This document shows positions 53,231 to 62,244 of a DNA stretch of 64,000 nt, piece after piece. Under the pieces are notes generated by a model, which worked only from the letters and a program-made list of their open reading frames with translations, was not told the origin of the DNA and did not search any database. The position numbers and the translations under genes were made by a program. This stretch comes from Paenarthrobacter histidinolovorans (GTDB lineage Bacteria > Actinomycetota > Actinomycetes > Actinomycetales > Micrococcaceae), in assembly GCF_014647595.1 (NCBI RefSeq), contig NZ_BMPM01000002.1, positions 558,001-622,000 on the forward strand. The letters run 5' to 3'. Within the stretch, counting starts at the first letter, position 1; the number at the start of each line of letters is the position of its first letter.

Positions 53231-54042
53231 TGGATTTGGGCATCGCGGGAAAGACAGCACTCGTAGCGGCCTCGACCGGCGGGCTTGGCCTGGCTGTTGC
53301 ACGGGCCCTGGCTGCCGAAGGCGTCCGGGTGGCCGTGGTGGGCAGGCGGCGTGAGCGGGCCAAGGAAATCGTCGCTGAACTGCAGGCCGCGTACGGCACG
53401 GGCATGCTCGGCAGCGCCGGCTTCGACGCCGTCGCGATCGAAGCCGACCTGGGCACTCCGGAGGGCATCGAATCCGCCGTGGACCAGACTGTGGCGAACC
53501 TTGGCCCGATCGACATCCTGGTCCTCAACGGCCCCGGACCCAAGCCGGGTGCCGCAGCCACCCTGAGCCCGGCGGACATGGCCGCTGCTTTCGACCTCCT
53601 GGTCAAACCGCATCATGCCTTGGTGTCCCGGGCCCTGCCGGGAATGCGTGAGCGCCGCTGGGGACGCATCCTGGCCATCGGTTCCAGCGGCGTCGCTGCC
53701 CCTCTTCCCAATTTGGCGGTCTCCAACACCGGCCGCGCCGCGCTGGCCGGCTACCTGAAGACCCTCGCGGCCGAAGTCGCTTTGGACGAGGTCACAGTGA
53801 ACCTGCTCCTTCCCGGCAGGATCGCCACGGACCGCGTCGCCCAACTGGACCAGGCCGCGGCCAAACGCCGTGGTACCACGCTGCAGGACATCCAGCTCGA
53901 ATCCCGCAAGACCATACCCGCCCGACGATATGGAGAACCCGCCGAGTTCGGTGCCGCGGCCGCCTTCCTGTGCAGCGCACCGGCGTCGTACATCACCGGA
54001 GTCGCGCTCAGGTGCGACGGCGGCCTGATCCGCAGCCTGTAA
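53230..54042 (+). CDS. SDR family oxidoreductase with atypical active site
   Basis: A protein of 270 residues. The cofactor motif is ALVAASTGGLGLAVARALAA, with GRRRERAKEI. At the place of the usual Y-x3-K, the sequence is AVSNTGRAALAGYLKTLA: Ser replaces Tyr and Arg replaces Lys. The Ser region (IGSSGVAAPLP) is retained. SDR subgroups with this S-N-x-x-R pattern are known by sequence, and their activity is not well defined. It begins one base inside the DapA-family stop and is therefore translationally coupled. It may act as a reductase by a different mechanism or be a non-catalytic partner. Confidence 0.8.
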   Translation: MDLGIAGKTALVAASTGGLGLAVARALAAEGVRVAVVGRRRERAKEIVAELQAAYGTGMLGSAGFDAVAIEADLGTPEGIESAVDQTVANLGPIDILVLNGPGPKPGAAATLSPADMAAAFDLLVKPHHALVSRALPGMRERRWGRILAIGSSGVAAPLPNLAVSNTGRAALAGYLKTLAAEVALDEVTVNLLLPGRIATDRVAQLDQAAAKRRGTTLQDIQLESRKTIPARRYGEPAEFGAAAAFLCSAPASYITGVALRCDGGLIRSL

Positions 54043-54064
54043 ACCTTCTACCCAAGGATCGAAC

Positions 54065-55558
54065 ATGACCTCCACAAGTTTTGACACCAGCCTTATTACT
54101 GACACCAGCCTCACAGTGCAGGCAACCCTCACGGCCCAGCACCTCATCAACGGCCAATGGCTCGGCGAAGCCGTCACCGGGCGGATGAACCCGGCCCGCC
54201 CGGATGAGCTCGCCGCGCTCTCCCCCAGCGGCTCCGCCGAGGACGTGGACGCTGCCATCACCGCCGCCTCGGCTGCGCAGCCGGCATGGGCCGCACTGCC
54301 CGCGCCGGCTCGTGGCGCCATACTGATCGCAGCCGGCAACCTCCTGCTCGAACGGCAGGCCGCCATCGCCGAGGATCTGGTCCGTGAAGAGGGCAAGACC
54401 CTGGCCGAAGCCAAGGGCGAAGTGAAGCGGGCCTCCGACGTGCTGCGCTTCTTCGGCTCCCTCGGCTGGGCCGCCACGGGTGAAGTCCTTCCCAGCGGAC
54501 TTCCGGACACCACCATCACCACCCGCCGCGAAGCACTGGGCGTTGTCGGACTCATCACGCCCTGGAATTTCCCCATCGCCATCCCTGCTTGGAAAACGGC
54601 ACCGGCACTCATCAGCGGCAACACCGTGGTGATCAAGCCCGCCGAGCTCACTCCCCTCTCTGCCACACACCTGGCCCGTGCCCTGCAGGACGCCGGACTC
54701 CCGGCGGGAGTCTTCAACGTGGTCCATGGCAAGGGCCGTATCGTGGGCGACGCCCTGGCCCGGGATCCCCGGATCGCTGGACTGTCCTTCACCGGCTCAA
54801 CCAAAGTGGGCCTGGGGCTGCAGGAGATCCTCAACGCACGCCGTGCCCGGGTCCAGCTGGAAATGGGCGGCAAGAACGGGGTCCTTGTCCTCGACGACGC
54901 CGATGCCCGCAAGGCCGCGCAGGTGGTGGCTGCCGGGGCATTCGGGCTGACGGGCCAGGCCTGCACGGCAACGTCGCGCGTCTACGTGACACCCGGCATC
55001 CGGCCCGCGTTCCTGGAAGCCCTCGTAGCGGAGGCAGCCGGCTACAACCCCGGAGACGGGCTTGCGGAAGACACCCGTATGGGGGCCGTGGTGAGCAGGC
55101 AGCAATTCGAACAGGACCAGGCTGCGGTGCGGACCGCCGTCGAACGTGGTGCGACGCTCCTGCACGGACAGTACGACGGCGACCCCACCGGTCCGCTGTT
55201 CCTCGCACCGGCCGTCCTCACGGACCTGCCGTTTGATGACGCCGCCGTTACGGAGGAAATCTTCGGTCCGGTGGTGGCCGTGCTTGAGGTGGCCGACTAC
55301 GAAGCGGGACTGGCGGCCATCAACGATTCCCGCTACGGCCTCACGGCAGGAATCTGCACGGACTCGTTGGCGTTGGCCACCGACTTCGCCGCACGGGCAC
55401 AGGCCGGCGTGGTGAAAGTGAACCGACCAACAGCAGGGCTGGACTTGAACGTTCCCTTCGGCGGCGTCAAGGATTCCTCCACCAACACGTTCCGCGAACA
55501 AGGCCGCTCCGCGCTGGACTTCTTCACCTGGGGCAAGACCGTTTACACGGGGGTGTAG
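54065..55558 (+). CDS. NAD(P)-dependent aldehyde dehydrogenase
   Basis: A protein of 497 residues. It has the substrate/cofactor segments VGLITPWNFPIAIPAWKTAP (N-W-F-like N-F-P), KPAELTPLSA, the glycine-rich FTGSTKVGLGLQ, the general base Glu in VQLEMGGKNGVLVLDDAD and the catalytic Cys in GQACTATSRVYVTPGI. The family resembles succinate or alpha-ketoglutarate semialdehyde dehydrogenases. It should oxidise the aldehyde product of the preceding lyase or reductase steps. ATG 54065 is 22 bases after the SDR stop. Confidence 0.9.
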   Translation: MTSTSFDTSLITDTSLTVQATLTAQHLINGQWLGEAVTGRMNPARPDELAALSPSGSAEDVDAAITAASAAQPAWAALPAPARGAILIAAGNLLLERQAAIAEDLVREEGKTLAEAKGEVKRASDVLRFFGSLGWAATGEVLPSGLPDTTITTRREALGVVGLITPWNFPIAIPAWKTAPALISGNTVVIKPAELTPLSATHLARALQDAGLPAGVFNVVHGKGRIVGDALARDPRIAGLSFTGSTKVGLGLQEILNARRARVQLEMGGKNGVLVLDDADARKAAQVVAAGAFGLTGQACTATSRVYVTPGIRPAFLEALVAEAAGYNPGDGLAEDTRMGAVVSRQQFEQDQAAVRTAVERGATLLHGQYDGDPTGPLFLAPAVLTDLPFDDAAVTEEIFGPVVAVLEVADYEAGLAAINDSRYGLTAGICTDSLALATDFAARAQAGVVKVNRPTAGLDLNVPFGGVKDSSTNTFREQGRSALDFFTWGKTVYTGV

Positions 55559-55564
55559 CCCGCC

Positions 55565-55849
55565 ATGAGCTACGTGATCGCCCAGCCGTGCGTGGATGTG
55601 AAGGACAAGGCCTGCATTGATGAGTGTCCGGTGGACTGCATTTATGAGGGCGACCGTTCGCTCTACATCCACCCCTCGGAGTGCGTGGACTGCGGCGCCT
55701 GTGATCCGGTGTGCCCGGTGGAGGCGATCTACTACTCGGACGATGTCCCTGACGAATGGGTTGACTACGTCAGGGCCAACGCGGAGTTCTTCGAGGACCC
55801 GGTCCGTGACCACCCAGTGGTCACGGCCGAGCCCTTGCGGGTTGCCTAG
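55565..55849 (+). CDS. fdxA: Ferredoxin (7Fe/[4Fe-4S], FdxA type)
   Basis: A ferredoxin of 94 residues. The first cluster region is QPCVDVKDKACIDECPVDC (with a seven-Fe-type C-x7-C-x3-C spacing), and the second is CVDCGACDPVCPVEAIYY. It matches the FdxA group of actinobacteria, which carry electrons for P450s or flavoproteins. It sits at the end of the operon, six bases after the aldehyde dehydrogenase stop, and probably serves the FAD oxidoreductase. Its stop overlaps the convergent response regulator gene by four bases. Confidence 0.93.
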   Translation: MSYVIAQPCVDVKDKACIDECPVDCIYEGDRSLYIHPSECVDCGACDPVCPVEAIYYSDDVPDEWVDYVRANAEFFEDPVRDHPVVTAEPLRVA

Positions 55850-56589
55850 TTGTTGTTAGCGGCCGGCGCGAGCCTGTACCCGACGCCGCGGACCGTCTCA
55901 AGCCACCGCGGGCCCTGGATGCTGTCGCCCAGCTTCTTGCGCAAGTTCCCCATGTGCACCTCGACGGCACGTTCGTCTGCGTCGCTGACGTAACTGCCGA
56001 CGTCGTACGGTTCGTTGCGAAGGCGACGGGCAAGATCGGCCTTGGTCCGCACAATCCGGCCGGTTTCCAGCAGCGCCAACAAGAGATCGAACTCTGTGCG
56101 GGTGAGCTTCAACTCTGTGCCGTTCAGGATTGCCGTGCGGGAACCGGCCGACACGGCCAGTCCGTTGTGGATCATCTCAGGATCCGCTTCTTCCGGCGCG
56201 CTCTTGACGTCCGACGACGCTCGCGGCCTGCGCATCATGGCCTCCACCCGGGCGCGCAGTTCGCGCGGCCGGAAAGGCTTGGTGAGGTAATCGTCGCCAC
56301 CGGCTTCCAAACCCATGAGGGTATCGAGTTCCTCGGCGCGGGCCGTGAGCATGATGATGTACGCGTCTGAGGACTTGCGGATCTGCCGGGCGACCTCGAA
56401 GCCGTCAATGTCAGGAAGGCCAAGGTCCAGGGTGATAACGTCCGGATTGAGTTCACGGGCCGACGTCACACCGGCAGAACCGGTCGACGCAGTATGAACA
56501 TCAAATCCAGCCTGGGAAAGAACTACCCGCACCAACTCGCGAATATCCTGGTCGTCTTCAATGACCAGCCCCACACGTACTTCACTCAT
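55846..56589 (-). CDS. OmpR-family response regulator
   Basis: A protein of 247 residues. The receiver domain is VGLVIEDDQDIRELVRVVLS with the phospho-acceptor Asp in DVITLDLGLPDIDGFEVARQ and Lys in YLTKPFRPREL. The C-terminal winged helix (LTRTEFDLLLALLETG, then VEVHMGNLRKKLGD and ETVRGVGYRL) is the OmpR/PhoB type. It is divergent from the histidine kinase at 56689, 99 bases away, so the pair shares a promoter region. The signal is unknown. Confidence 0.93.
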   Translation of the reverse strand: MSEVRVGLVIEDDQDIRELVRVVLSQAGFDVHTASTGSAGVTSARELNPDVITLDLGLPDIDGFEVARQIRKSSDAYIIMLTARAEELDTLMGLEAGGDDYLTKPFRPRELRARVEAMMRRPRASSDVKSAPEEADPEMIHNGLAVSAGSRTAILNGTELKLTRTEFDLLLALLETGRIVRTKADLARRLRNEPYDVGSYVSDADERAVEVHMGNLRKKLGDSIQGPRWLETVRGVGYRLAPAANNN

Positions 56590-56688
56590 CGCTGCCCCTC
56601 AGCCCCTTCGATAACCTCAGAAGTATATCCGTTATGGTTAGGCTGATCTCATGAACCGAATTTCTTCCGCACCCGTGGTGGTTGTGCC

Positions 56689-58359
56689 ATGACCCAACCC
56701 TCAGCTTGGGATATTGGTGACAAGAAGAAATTGTTGATTTTTCAGCGCTCGTTCCACGAACATACCCTGCGGATGCGGGTTGTCCTCAGTCAATTGCCGT
56801 TATCGGTGTGTGTCTGTATTTCGGCAATTCTGGTGTGGCTGTTTTTCCCCGCCACGCTTGCAAACCCGCTGTTCCTTATCTTCCTGCTGAGCCAGGCCTT
56901 CCTGTTGGCATTGTGCATTGTGGTTCCATGGCACCGCCTGCCGTTTGCCAGCTTCCTCAGCATCCCCATCCTGGACATGGTTTCCATAGGTTTCGGCAGG
57001 GAAGGCGGGCAAGAGGCACTTACCGGCCTCAGTGTCCTGGTGGTGTTGCCCGTTATCTGGTTGTGCGCGTCCGGCCTCTACCCGCGGCTGGCCATCGTCA
57101 TGTCCTTCCTGGGCCCACTCGCCATTGTCTGGGTTCCGGTGTTCGTCCATAACGATGTCAGCGAACAGGCCCTCACCAAACCACTGTTGTTCCCCATCCT
57201 TATCCTCGGAATCGGCGTCTCTGTCAGCGTCCTGACCCTGAGCATGGTGCGCCAGCAACGCGTGCTGGAGGAAAAGGACGCGGCCCTGAAAGATGCACTG
57301 GACATCAGTACCAAGCAGGAACGGTTGCTGAACACCGTCATGGAAGCCCTCCCGCTGGGCGTGGTGGCTGTTGACGGCGACGGGCACGACATCCTCATGA
57401 ACAGGCGCCAGCGCCAGACCCACGTCTTGGCCACGCCGCCGGACAACGACGACCCCAACGAATCGCAGCTGCTGGTGTTCGACATCGACAGGAGCACTCC
57501 CCTGCCGCCTGACCGCCGACCTGTGCGACGCGCCGTCCTGGGGGAACGCTTCACGGACCAACTGGTCTGGCTGGGTGCAGGAGAGGGTCAACGGGCCTTC
57601 ACCACCAGCGCCCGCCCCATGCTGGACGACGCCGGGAAGTTCGCAGGCTCCGTGGTGGTCTTCAGTGACGTCACCGATCTGGTGAATGCACTGGCTGCCA
57701 AGGATGACTTCGTGGCAAACGTCTCCCACGAGTTCCGTACCCCGTTGACGTCCATCCTGGGCTACGTCGAGCTGATCCTGGACGACGCCGAAGCTTTGGA
57801 TGCCCACTCCCGCAAACAACTGGACATCGTCAAACGGAACGCCGAGCGGCTGCTCACCTTGGTTTCGGATCTGTTGGCGGTGCGATCCGGACAGATCGTC
57901 ATTCAACGGCACACGGCAGACGTTGCCGAACTGGTCCGGGGAAGCGTTACCTCCGCCGAGCCCCGCGCAGCCAAGGCCGGTATCCGGCTGTCGATGGACC
58001 TGCCCGATGCCCTGGAAGCCCGCGTGGACTCATCACGGCTGGCCCAGGTGCTGGACAACCTGGTGTCGAACGCCATCAAGTACTCCCCCGACGGCGGCGA
58101 TGTGGAGGTTGCGGCCTGGGAGGATGAGGACTTTGTTTTCTGCCGTGTCACCGATACCGGCATGGGCATGAACGAGGAAGAACAGGCCGAGGCCTTCACC
58201 AAATTCTTCCGCGCCGGTGGCGTCCGCAAGAGCGCCATCCCCGGCGTCGGGTTGGGCCTGCCCATCAGCAAAGCAATCGTTGAAGCCCACGGCGGAACCA
58301 TTACCTTGGAGAGCGTGCCCGGGCGCGGAACCACCTTCACAGTGAAGATGCCCGCCTAG
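56689..58359 (+). CDS. Membrane sensor histidine kinase with PAS-like domain
   Basis: A protein of 556 residues. The N-terminal 180 residues contain about six membrane segments in the style of a 6TM sensor. A PAS-like region (LPLGVVAVDGDGHDILMNRR, to about residue 330) follows. Then comes the HisKA H-box FVANVSHEFRTPLTSILGYV (His near residue 347) and the ATPase domain: N-box DNLVSNAIKYSPDGG, G1 DTGMGM, G2 GVGLGLPISKAI. It is paired with the divergent response regulator. What it senses is unknown; the membrane module without a large extracellular domain suggests a membrane-borne signal. Confidence 0.92.
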   Translation: MTQPSAWDIGDKKKLLIFQRSFHEHTLRMRVVLSQLPLSVCVCISAILVWLFFPATLANPLFLIFLLSQAFLLALCIVVPWHRLPFASFLSIPILDMVSIGFGREGGQEALTGLSVLVVLPVIWLCASGLYPRLAIVMSFLGPLAIVWVPVFVHNDVSEQALTKPLLFPILILGIGVSVSVLTLSMVRQQRVLEEKDAALKDALDISTKQERLLNTVMEALPLGVVAVDGDGHDILMNRRQRQTHVLATPPDNDDPNESQLLVFDIDRSTPLPPDRRPVRRAVLGERFTDQLVWLGAGEGQRAFTTSARPMLDDAGKFAGSVVVFSDVTDLVNALAAKDDFVANVSHEFRTPLTSILGYVELILDDAEALDAHSRKQLDIVKRNAERLLTLVSDLLAVRSGQIVIQRHTADVAELVRGSVTSAEPRAAKAGIRLSMDLPDALEARVDSSRLAQVLDNLVSNAIKYSPDGGDVEVAAWEDEDFVFCRVTDTGMGMNEEEQAEAFTKFFRAGGVRKSAIPGVGLGLPISKAIVEAHGGTITLESVPGRGTTFTVKMPA

Positions 58360-58362
58360 CCC

Positions 58363-58617
58363 TCAGCGCTTTGCGGGGGTGCCGCCCACCAAGCCGGATT
58401 CGCGTCGCCTGCCGAACAGGAAATAGCTGACCGGCCCGAAAAAGTTGATGAACGAAACCGCACGCCACATCACTTTGCTGCCCCTGATGTTCGAGTCCGG
58501 GGTTTTGGCGATGCTTCGCTGCGCTGCCACCAGCAACACCAGGTTCACAGCACCACTGACCAGCACAGAGATGCGCTGTCCCTTGCTCATGTCACGCCAC
58601 GTCTTCTTGCCGGCCAT
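58363..58617 (-). CDS. Small membrane protein (PLDc_N-like)
   Basis: A protein of 84 residues with two hydrophobic segments (QRISVLVSGAVNLVLLVAAQ and FINFFGPVSYFLFGRRR). The second matches the membrane motif of the phospholipase D N-terminal domain (P-x-x-Y-x-x-x-G-R-R). The function is unknown. ATG at 58615-58617 has AGGAGG upstream. It faces the histidine kinase gene tail to tail, four bases away. Confidence 0.75.
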   Translation of the reverse strand: MAGKKTWRDMSKGQRISVLVSGAVNLVLLVAAQRSIAKTPDSNIRGSKVMWRAVSFINFFGPVSYFLFGRRRESGLVGGTPAKR

Positions 58618-58652
58618 GGTGCCTCCTATTGGCGAATGGTTTACCACTCAGG

Positions 58653-59948
58653 CTAGTCCGACGCCGATCGTCCCGCCACAGCCTGGCGTACTACTTCGCC
58701 CCACGACTGTTCAGCGAGGTCCGCCACTGCGGCAAGGATTTCCGACGGCGGCCGGGACAGGTCCAACGGATACTCCACAATGTCGATGTCCGTGTTCAGG
58801 ATGCGCCGCAGCTTCACTTCCCCCGCCCCGGCGTAAACCAGCCAGGCCGTGGGGACCCGTAGGGCTGTGCAGTAGGCCAGCAACTGGTAATGGTCCGCGC
58901 TGAGGGAGGCACCGGCGTCGGACGCTGCCTTGTACTTGGAGTCGTACACCACCACCGGCCGCCCGCCCAGGAAGTGCACCGCATCCGGCCGGACGGTCAA
59001 CCGGTCGGTATCCCGGACGGCCTCGTTCAGGAGCGCGCCGTACTGCAGGCGCATCTCGCCCGGGTGGGCCGCCATGGCGCTTCGAAGGGCCGTCCCCACG
59101 AATTCCTCGAACACCTGCCCCATGTCCACCACGAACGACGCCGTCTGCTGCTTACCGTGGCCTGCCTCCGCTGATGCGTTGCGCAGGATGACCTCGGCCA
59201 GCCTTAAGACTGCGTGGAACCTCAGGTTCATCCGGCTGGCCCGCCACGGCGGCAGCGGTGCGCCGGGCTGAAGGCGGGTTACGGCGTCGAGCTTTCCCTT
59301 GAGCTGCCGCAAGCGGCTCAGGACGTCGGGCCGGACCCCGGGAACCTGGCCCATGCGTTCCAGTGCGGCCCGGAGAATCCTGTTCTCTGCGATGTCCTCG
59401 GTGAACTCGTCGTAGGAGACCTCCAGCGGCACCATCATGCCGGGACGCCGCGAGATCTGGTCCGAAATACGGATCCGGCCTTTGACCGTACGCAACGACT
59501 CTTCAACGGTGAGGTAGCCCTGCAAAACCCCGCGGCTGAGTGCCTTGTCCGCCAGCTGCGCCAAGGACTCCGCGAGTGCACTCCACAGGTCCGGGTGCTC
59601 CACGGCTTCCACCGAATGGTCCCGAAAGCCTTGCTCGCCGGCATAACTGAGCAGGAACAGCAGGCGGCTGAGGCCCAAGCGGTCCTTGGGGCGGACTTCC
59701 AGCTGCACAGTGGCCGTGCGTACGGAGCCCACCTTGCCTGCCGGCTCAATGCGGTACAGCCCCATGCCCATGGGTGATGCTTTGGCCAGTCCGCTGGTGT
59801 TGATGAAGGCAGCGGATTCGGGATCGAGTTTGTCCACCACCCCGCCGGAGAGCTCGTCCATGACGATGTGCCGGGGTCCCGTGTTGACGGCCCGGGCACT
59901 CGCGGGTGCCCTCGCCGGCCTCGGGGGGATGGCGTTAGCGGTCCCCAA
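58653..59948 (-). CDS. mcrC: McrC family nuclease subunit of a McrBC-type restriction system
   Basis: A protein of 431 residues. The body contains LSRLLFLLSYAGEQGFRDHS and FTEDIAENRILRAALERMGQ, typical of McrC. The PD-(D/E)xK nuclease site is visible in the C-terminal part, with the catalytic Asp in TVRPDAVHFLGGRPVVVYDS and the D-S-K lysine that follows. With the McrB-like ATPase encoded just upstream it should cleave DNA that carries modified cytosine. The start overlaps the McrB end by 14 bases. It is the last gene of the pair. Confidence 0.88.
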   Translation of the reverse strand: MGTANAIPPRPARAPASARAVNTGPRHIVMDELSGGVVDKLDPESAAFINTSGLAKASPMGMGLYRIEPAGKVGSVRTATVQLEVRPKDRLGLSRLLFLLSYAGEQGFRDHSVEAVEHPDLWSALAESLAQLADKALSRGVLQGYLTVEESLRTVKGRIRISDQISRRPGMMVPLEVSYDEFTEDIAENRILRAALERMGQVPGVRPDVLSRLRQLKGKLDAVTRLQPGAPLPPWRASRMNLRFHAVLRLAEVILRNASAEAGHGKQQTASFVVDMGQVFEEFVGTALRSAMAAHPGEMRLQYGALLNEAVRDTDRLTVRPDAVHFLGGRPVVVYDSKYKAASDAGASLSADHYQLLAYCTALRVPTAWLVYAGAGEVKLRRILNTDIDIVEYPLDLSRPPSEILAAVADLAEQSWGEVVRQAVAGRSASD

Positions 59949-62166
59949 GACGTCCCAGCAACTGGTCCAGGCCGAAGCGCTCCTCCAACTGGGCCCGGTT
60001 CAGCTGCCCGTGGTAGTGCTCTTCCAGCAACGGCATGAGCTCGTACTTCCAGATCCGGCGCAACCCCGTGGGGTTCTGGGCGGCGTTCTTCATGAAATAC
60101 GACGGCCCGATCATCAGGTCCCGGTCCCAATCGTCGATCGCATCGTTGAGGGCATCGAGCAGATCCGCGTTGAGGGTGTCCAGCCCGCGGGCCTCAAGGA
60201 AGCGGCGCAGCGAACCACGGACCGGTTCTACCTTGGGGTGCAGTTCGATGAACGCGAAGCGTCGGCGGATGGCTGCATCCATCATGGCGATGGAGCGGTC
60301 TGCGGTGTTCATGGTGCCGATGATGTAGAGGTTGTCCGGCAGGCTGAAGGGCTCGTTGGGGCTGTACTGCAGGTAGATGCGGTCGTCCCGGTATTCGAGC
60401 AGGAAGTAGAGTTCGCCGAACACCTTGGCCAGGTTGGCGCGGTTCATTTCGTCGATGATCAGGAAGTACGGTTTGTGCGCGTTCTCCGGCTTCGCCGCTT
60501 CTTCAGCAAGGCGACGCAGCGGTCCTGCGACCAGCTTGAAGGAGACTTGGCCGTCGTCGGTCTTGTCCGGCCTGTACCCCTCGAAAAAGTCCTCATACGC
60601 GTATGACGGGTGGAACTGGACCAGCTTCACGCGTTCATCGGTGTGGTCGCCGGCGAGCTCGGCGGCCAGGTGCTTGGCGAGGTAGGTCTTGCCGGTTCCC
60701 GGGGGACCGAACAGGACCAGCTGGCGGTTGTCCTCCAGCAGTTCCGCGATCTCCTGCAACGGTGCCAGGTCCATGTGCAGTGACGCGGCGAACTCTTCGG
60801 TCAGGGGCCGGAAGCCCTGCTGGACAACCTCGACGGCGACGGTGGGCGGCGCTTCGTCCTCACCGTCGGTTTCGGCCTCCACCGGGAGCAGTTCCTGCAG
60901 CGCCTGGATGACCCTGGTGACATCGACCAGGATGCCGGGCGTGGACAGCTGCCGCTGGGCATGGCGCGGAAGTTCCGGGATGGCGTAGCTGTCATCAAAC
61001 CACCGGACCTTGCGGCGGATCCGGCGGTTGTCCTCATCATGCTCCGGCTCGCCAAGGACCACGCCTACCCGCACGCGGCCGGCATGCTGGTAGAGCGTAA
61101 GATCACCGGGTTTCATGACCGTGAGGAAAGCGAACACAGCCGTCTTGGTGTCTTCGCGTTCCACGTAGCCCAGGTGTTTGTAATCCTCGTCCACGGCATG
61201 CTGGACAACACCGGCTGTGACGCCCGCGGTGAGGGTGCGGAGGTGTTGCACCTCGAGGGTTGCTTTTTCGTCGGCGACCCAGGAGGCGAGCAGCTCCGCA
61301 TTGTCGTGGTGGGTCCGCAGGAGCCAGGACCGGCGGCCCGGATCTCCCACTTTGCGCCATTGGCTCACCAGTTGCCGGGCATACCAATCGATGCGCTGGC
61401 CGGCTTGCTCATCCAGGTGCAGCCGGATGCGGTGGATGTCCGCCGTGATGTCCTCATCCGTGTCGCCCTTGGCCCCTCCCACCAGTGAGGCAAAGGCATC
61501 CCGGATTTCCTGGCGCTCAACGTCCGCCACCACGGGCTCAAAATAGCTTGGCCACACCAAGTACTCGATGCTGCGGCGCAGGGCAGGCTGGTCCTCAGGC
61601 GTTGCAGCTGCAAGTTCGTGGAACATCAAGGGGTCCGCGAGCGCCCGGTTGATGGATGCGGTGCTCTGGCTGTCCACATGGGCAACGAAACGGCACAACC
61701 ATTTCAAGTGATCCCAGATGGTCCAGTTGAATTCGGCGGTACGGTCGCGGATCACGCCGTGGTCCGTCATGCCCTCGTACAGTTCTTCCGGGAGTTCGAT
61801 GGGCGGCTCCACCCAGGACGCTGCCTCGGCTACCCGTGCGCGCTTGACCCTCAGGGACTTGACCTCGTGGGCCAGCGGCAGTGACTGCAGGAACAGCAAT
61901 TCCACAGCCAGCAGCTTGGCTTCCCGGGAGGCACCCTCCAGGTTGTTCCGCAGGTTGGTCATCATGGGCGCTTTGGAATCTTCAACCCCGCGTTCGAGTC
62001 TTTCGAGCAGCTCGGAAGCAGCATCCGCAGTCCAGGTGAGCGTCCGGCCGTCCAGCGCCGAGGGTTTCCCGTGAAGCGCCGGACCGAGCACATACCAGGC
62101 TGCGTCCTCGATCTCCTTGGAGACTCCGGGGGCGCGGTCAATGGCAGGTTTCAGGGAGGGAATCAC
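59935..62166 (-). CDS. mcrB: McrB-type AAA+ GTPase with N-terminal specificity region
   Basis: A protein of 743 residues. The C-terminal third is the McrB motor: Walker A VLFGPPGTGKTYLAKHLAAE near residue 485, HPSYAYEDFFEGYRP, Walker B-like FLIIDEMNRANLAKVFGELY and the GTP-specific-looking IGTMNTADRSIAMMDAAIRR. Residues about 335-410 resemble an EVE/PUA-like modified-base reader (PGDLTLYQHAGRVRVGVVLG, then RRIRRKVRWFDD). The long helical N-terminus is not assignable. Together with McrC it would restrict foreign DNA containing methylated or otherwise modified bases. I see no methyltransferase beside it, as expected for type IV systems. Confidence 0.88.
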   Translation of the reverse strand: MIPSLKPAIDRAPGVSKEIEDAAWYVLGPALHGKPSALDGRTLTWTADAASELLERLERGVEDSKAPMMTNLRNNLEGASREAKLLAVELLFLQSLPLAHEVKSLRVKRARVAEAASWVEPPIELPEELYEGMTDHGVIRDRTAEFNWTIWDHLKWLCRFVAHVDSQSTASINRALADPLMFHELAAATPEDQPALRRSIEYLVWPSYFEPVVADVERQEIRDAFASLVGGAKGDTDEDITADIHRIRLHLDEQAGQRIDWYARQLVSQWRKVGDPGRRSWLLRTHHDNAELLASWVADEKATLEVQHLRTLTAGVTAGVVQHAVDEDYKHLGYVEREDTKTAVFAFLTVMKPGDLTLYQHAGRVRVGVVLGEPEHDEDNRRIRRKVRWFDDSYAIPELPRHAQRQLSTPGILVDVTRVIQALQELLPVEAETDGEDEAPPTVAVEVVQQGFRPLTEEFAASLHMDLAPLQEIAELLEDNRQLVLFGPPGTGKTYLAKHLAAELAGDHTDERVKLVQFHPSYAYEDFFEGYRPDKTDDGQVSFKLVAGPLRRLAEEAAKPENAHKPYFLIIDEMNRANLAKVFGELYFLLEYRDDRIYLQYSPNEPFSLPDNLYIIGTMNTADRSIAMMDAAIRRRFAFIELHPKVEPVRGSLRRFLEARGLDTLNADLLDALNDAIDDWDRDLMIGPSYFMKNAAQNPTGLRRIWKYELMPLLEEHYHGQLNRAQLEERFGLDQLLGRLGDR

Positions 62167-62244
62167 CCTGCCAACTTACCTTGTTTGCTTTAACCAAGCA
62201 TCTGGATATCCACAAGCTTCCCGTGCTATTGGCCCCGCCCGCTT

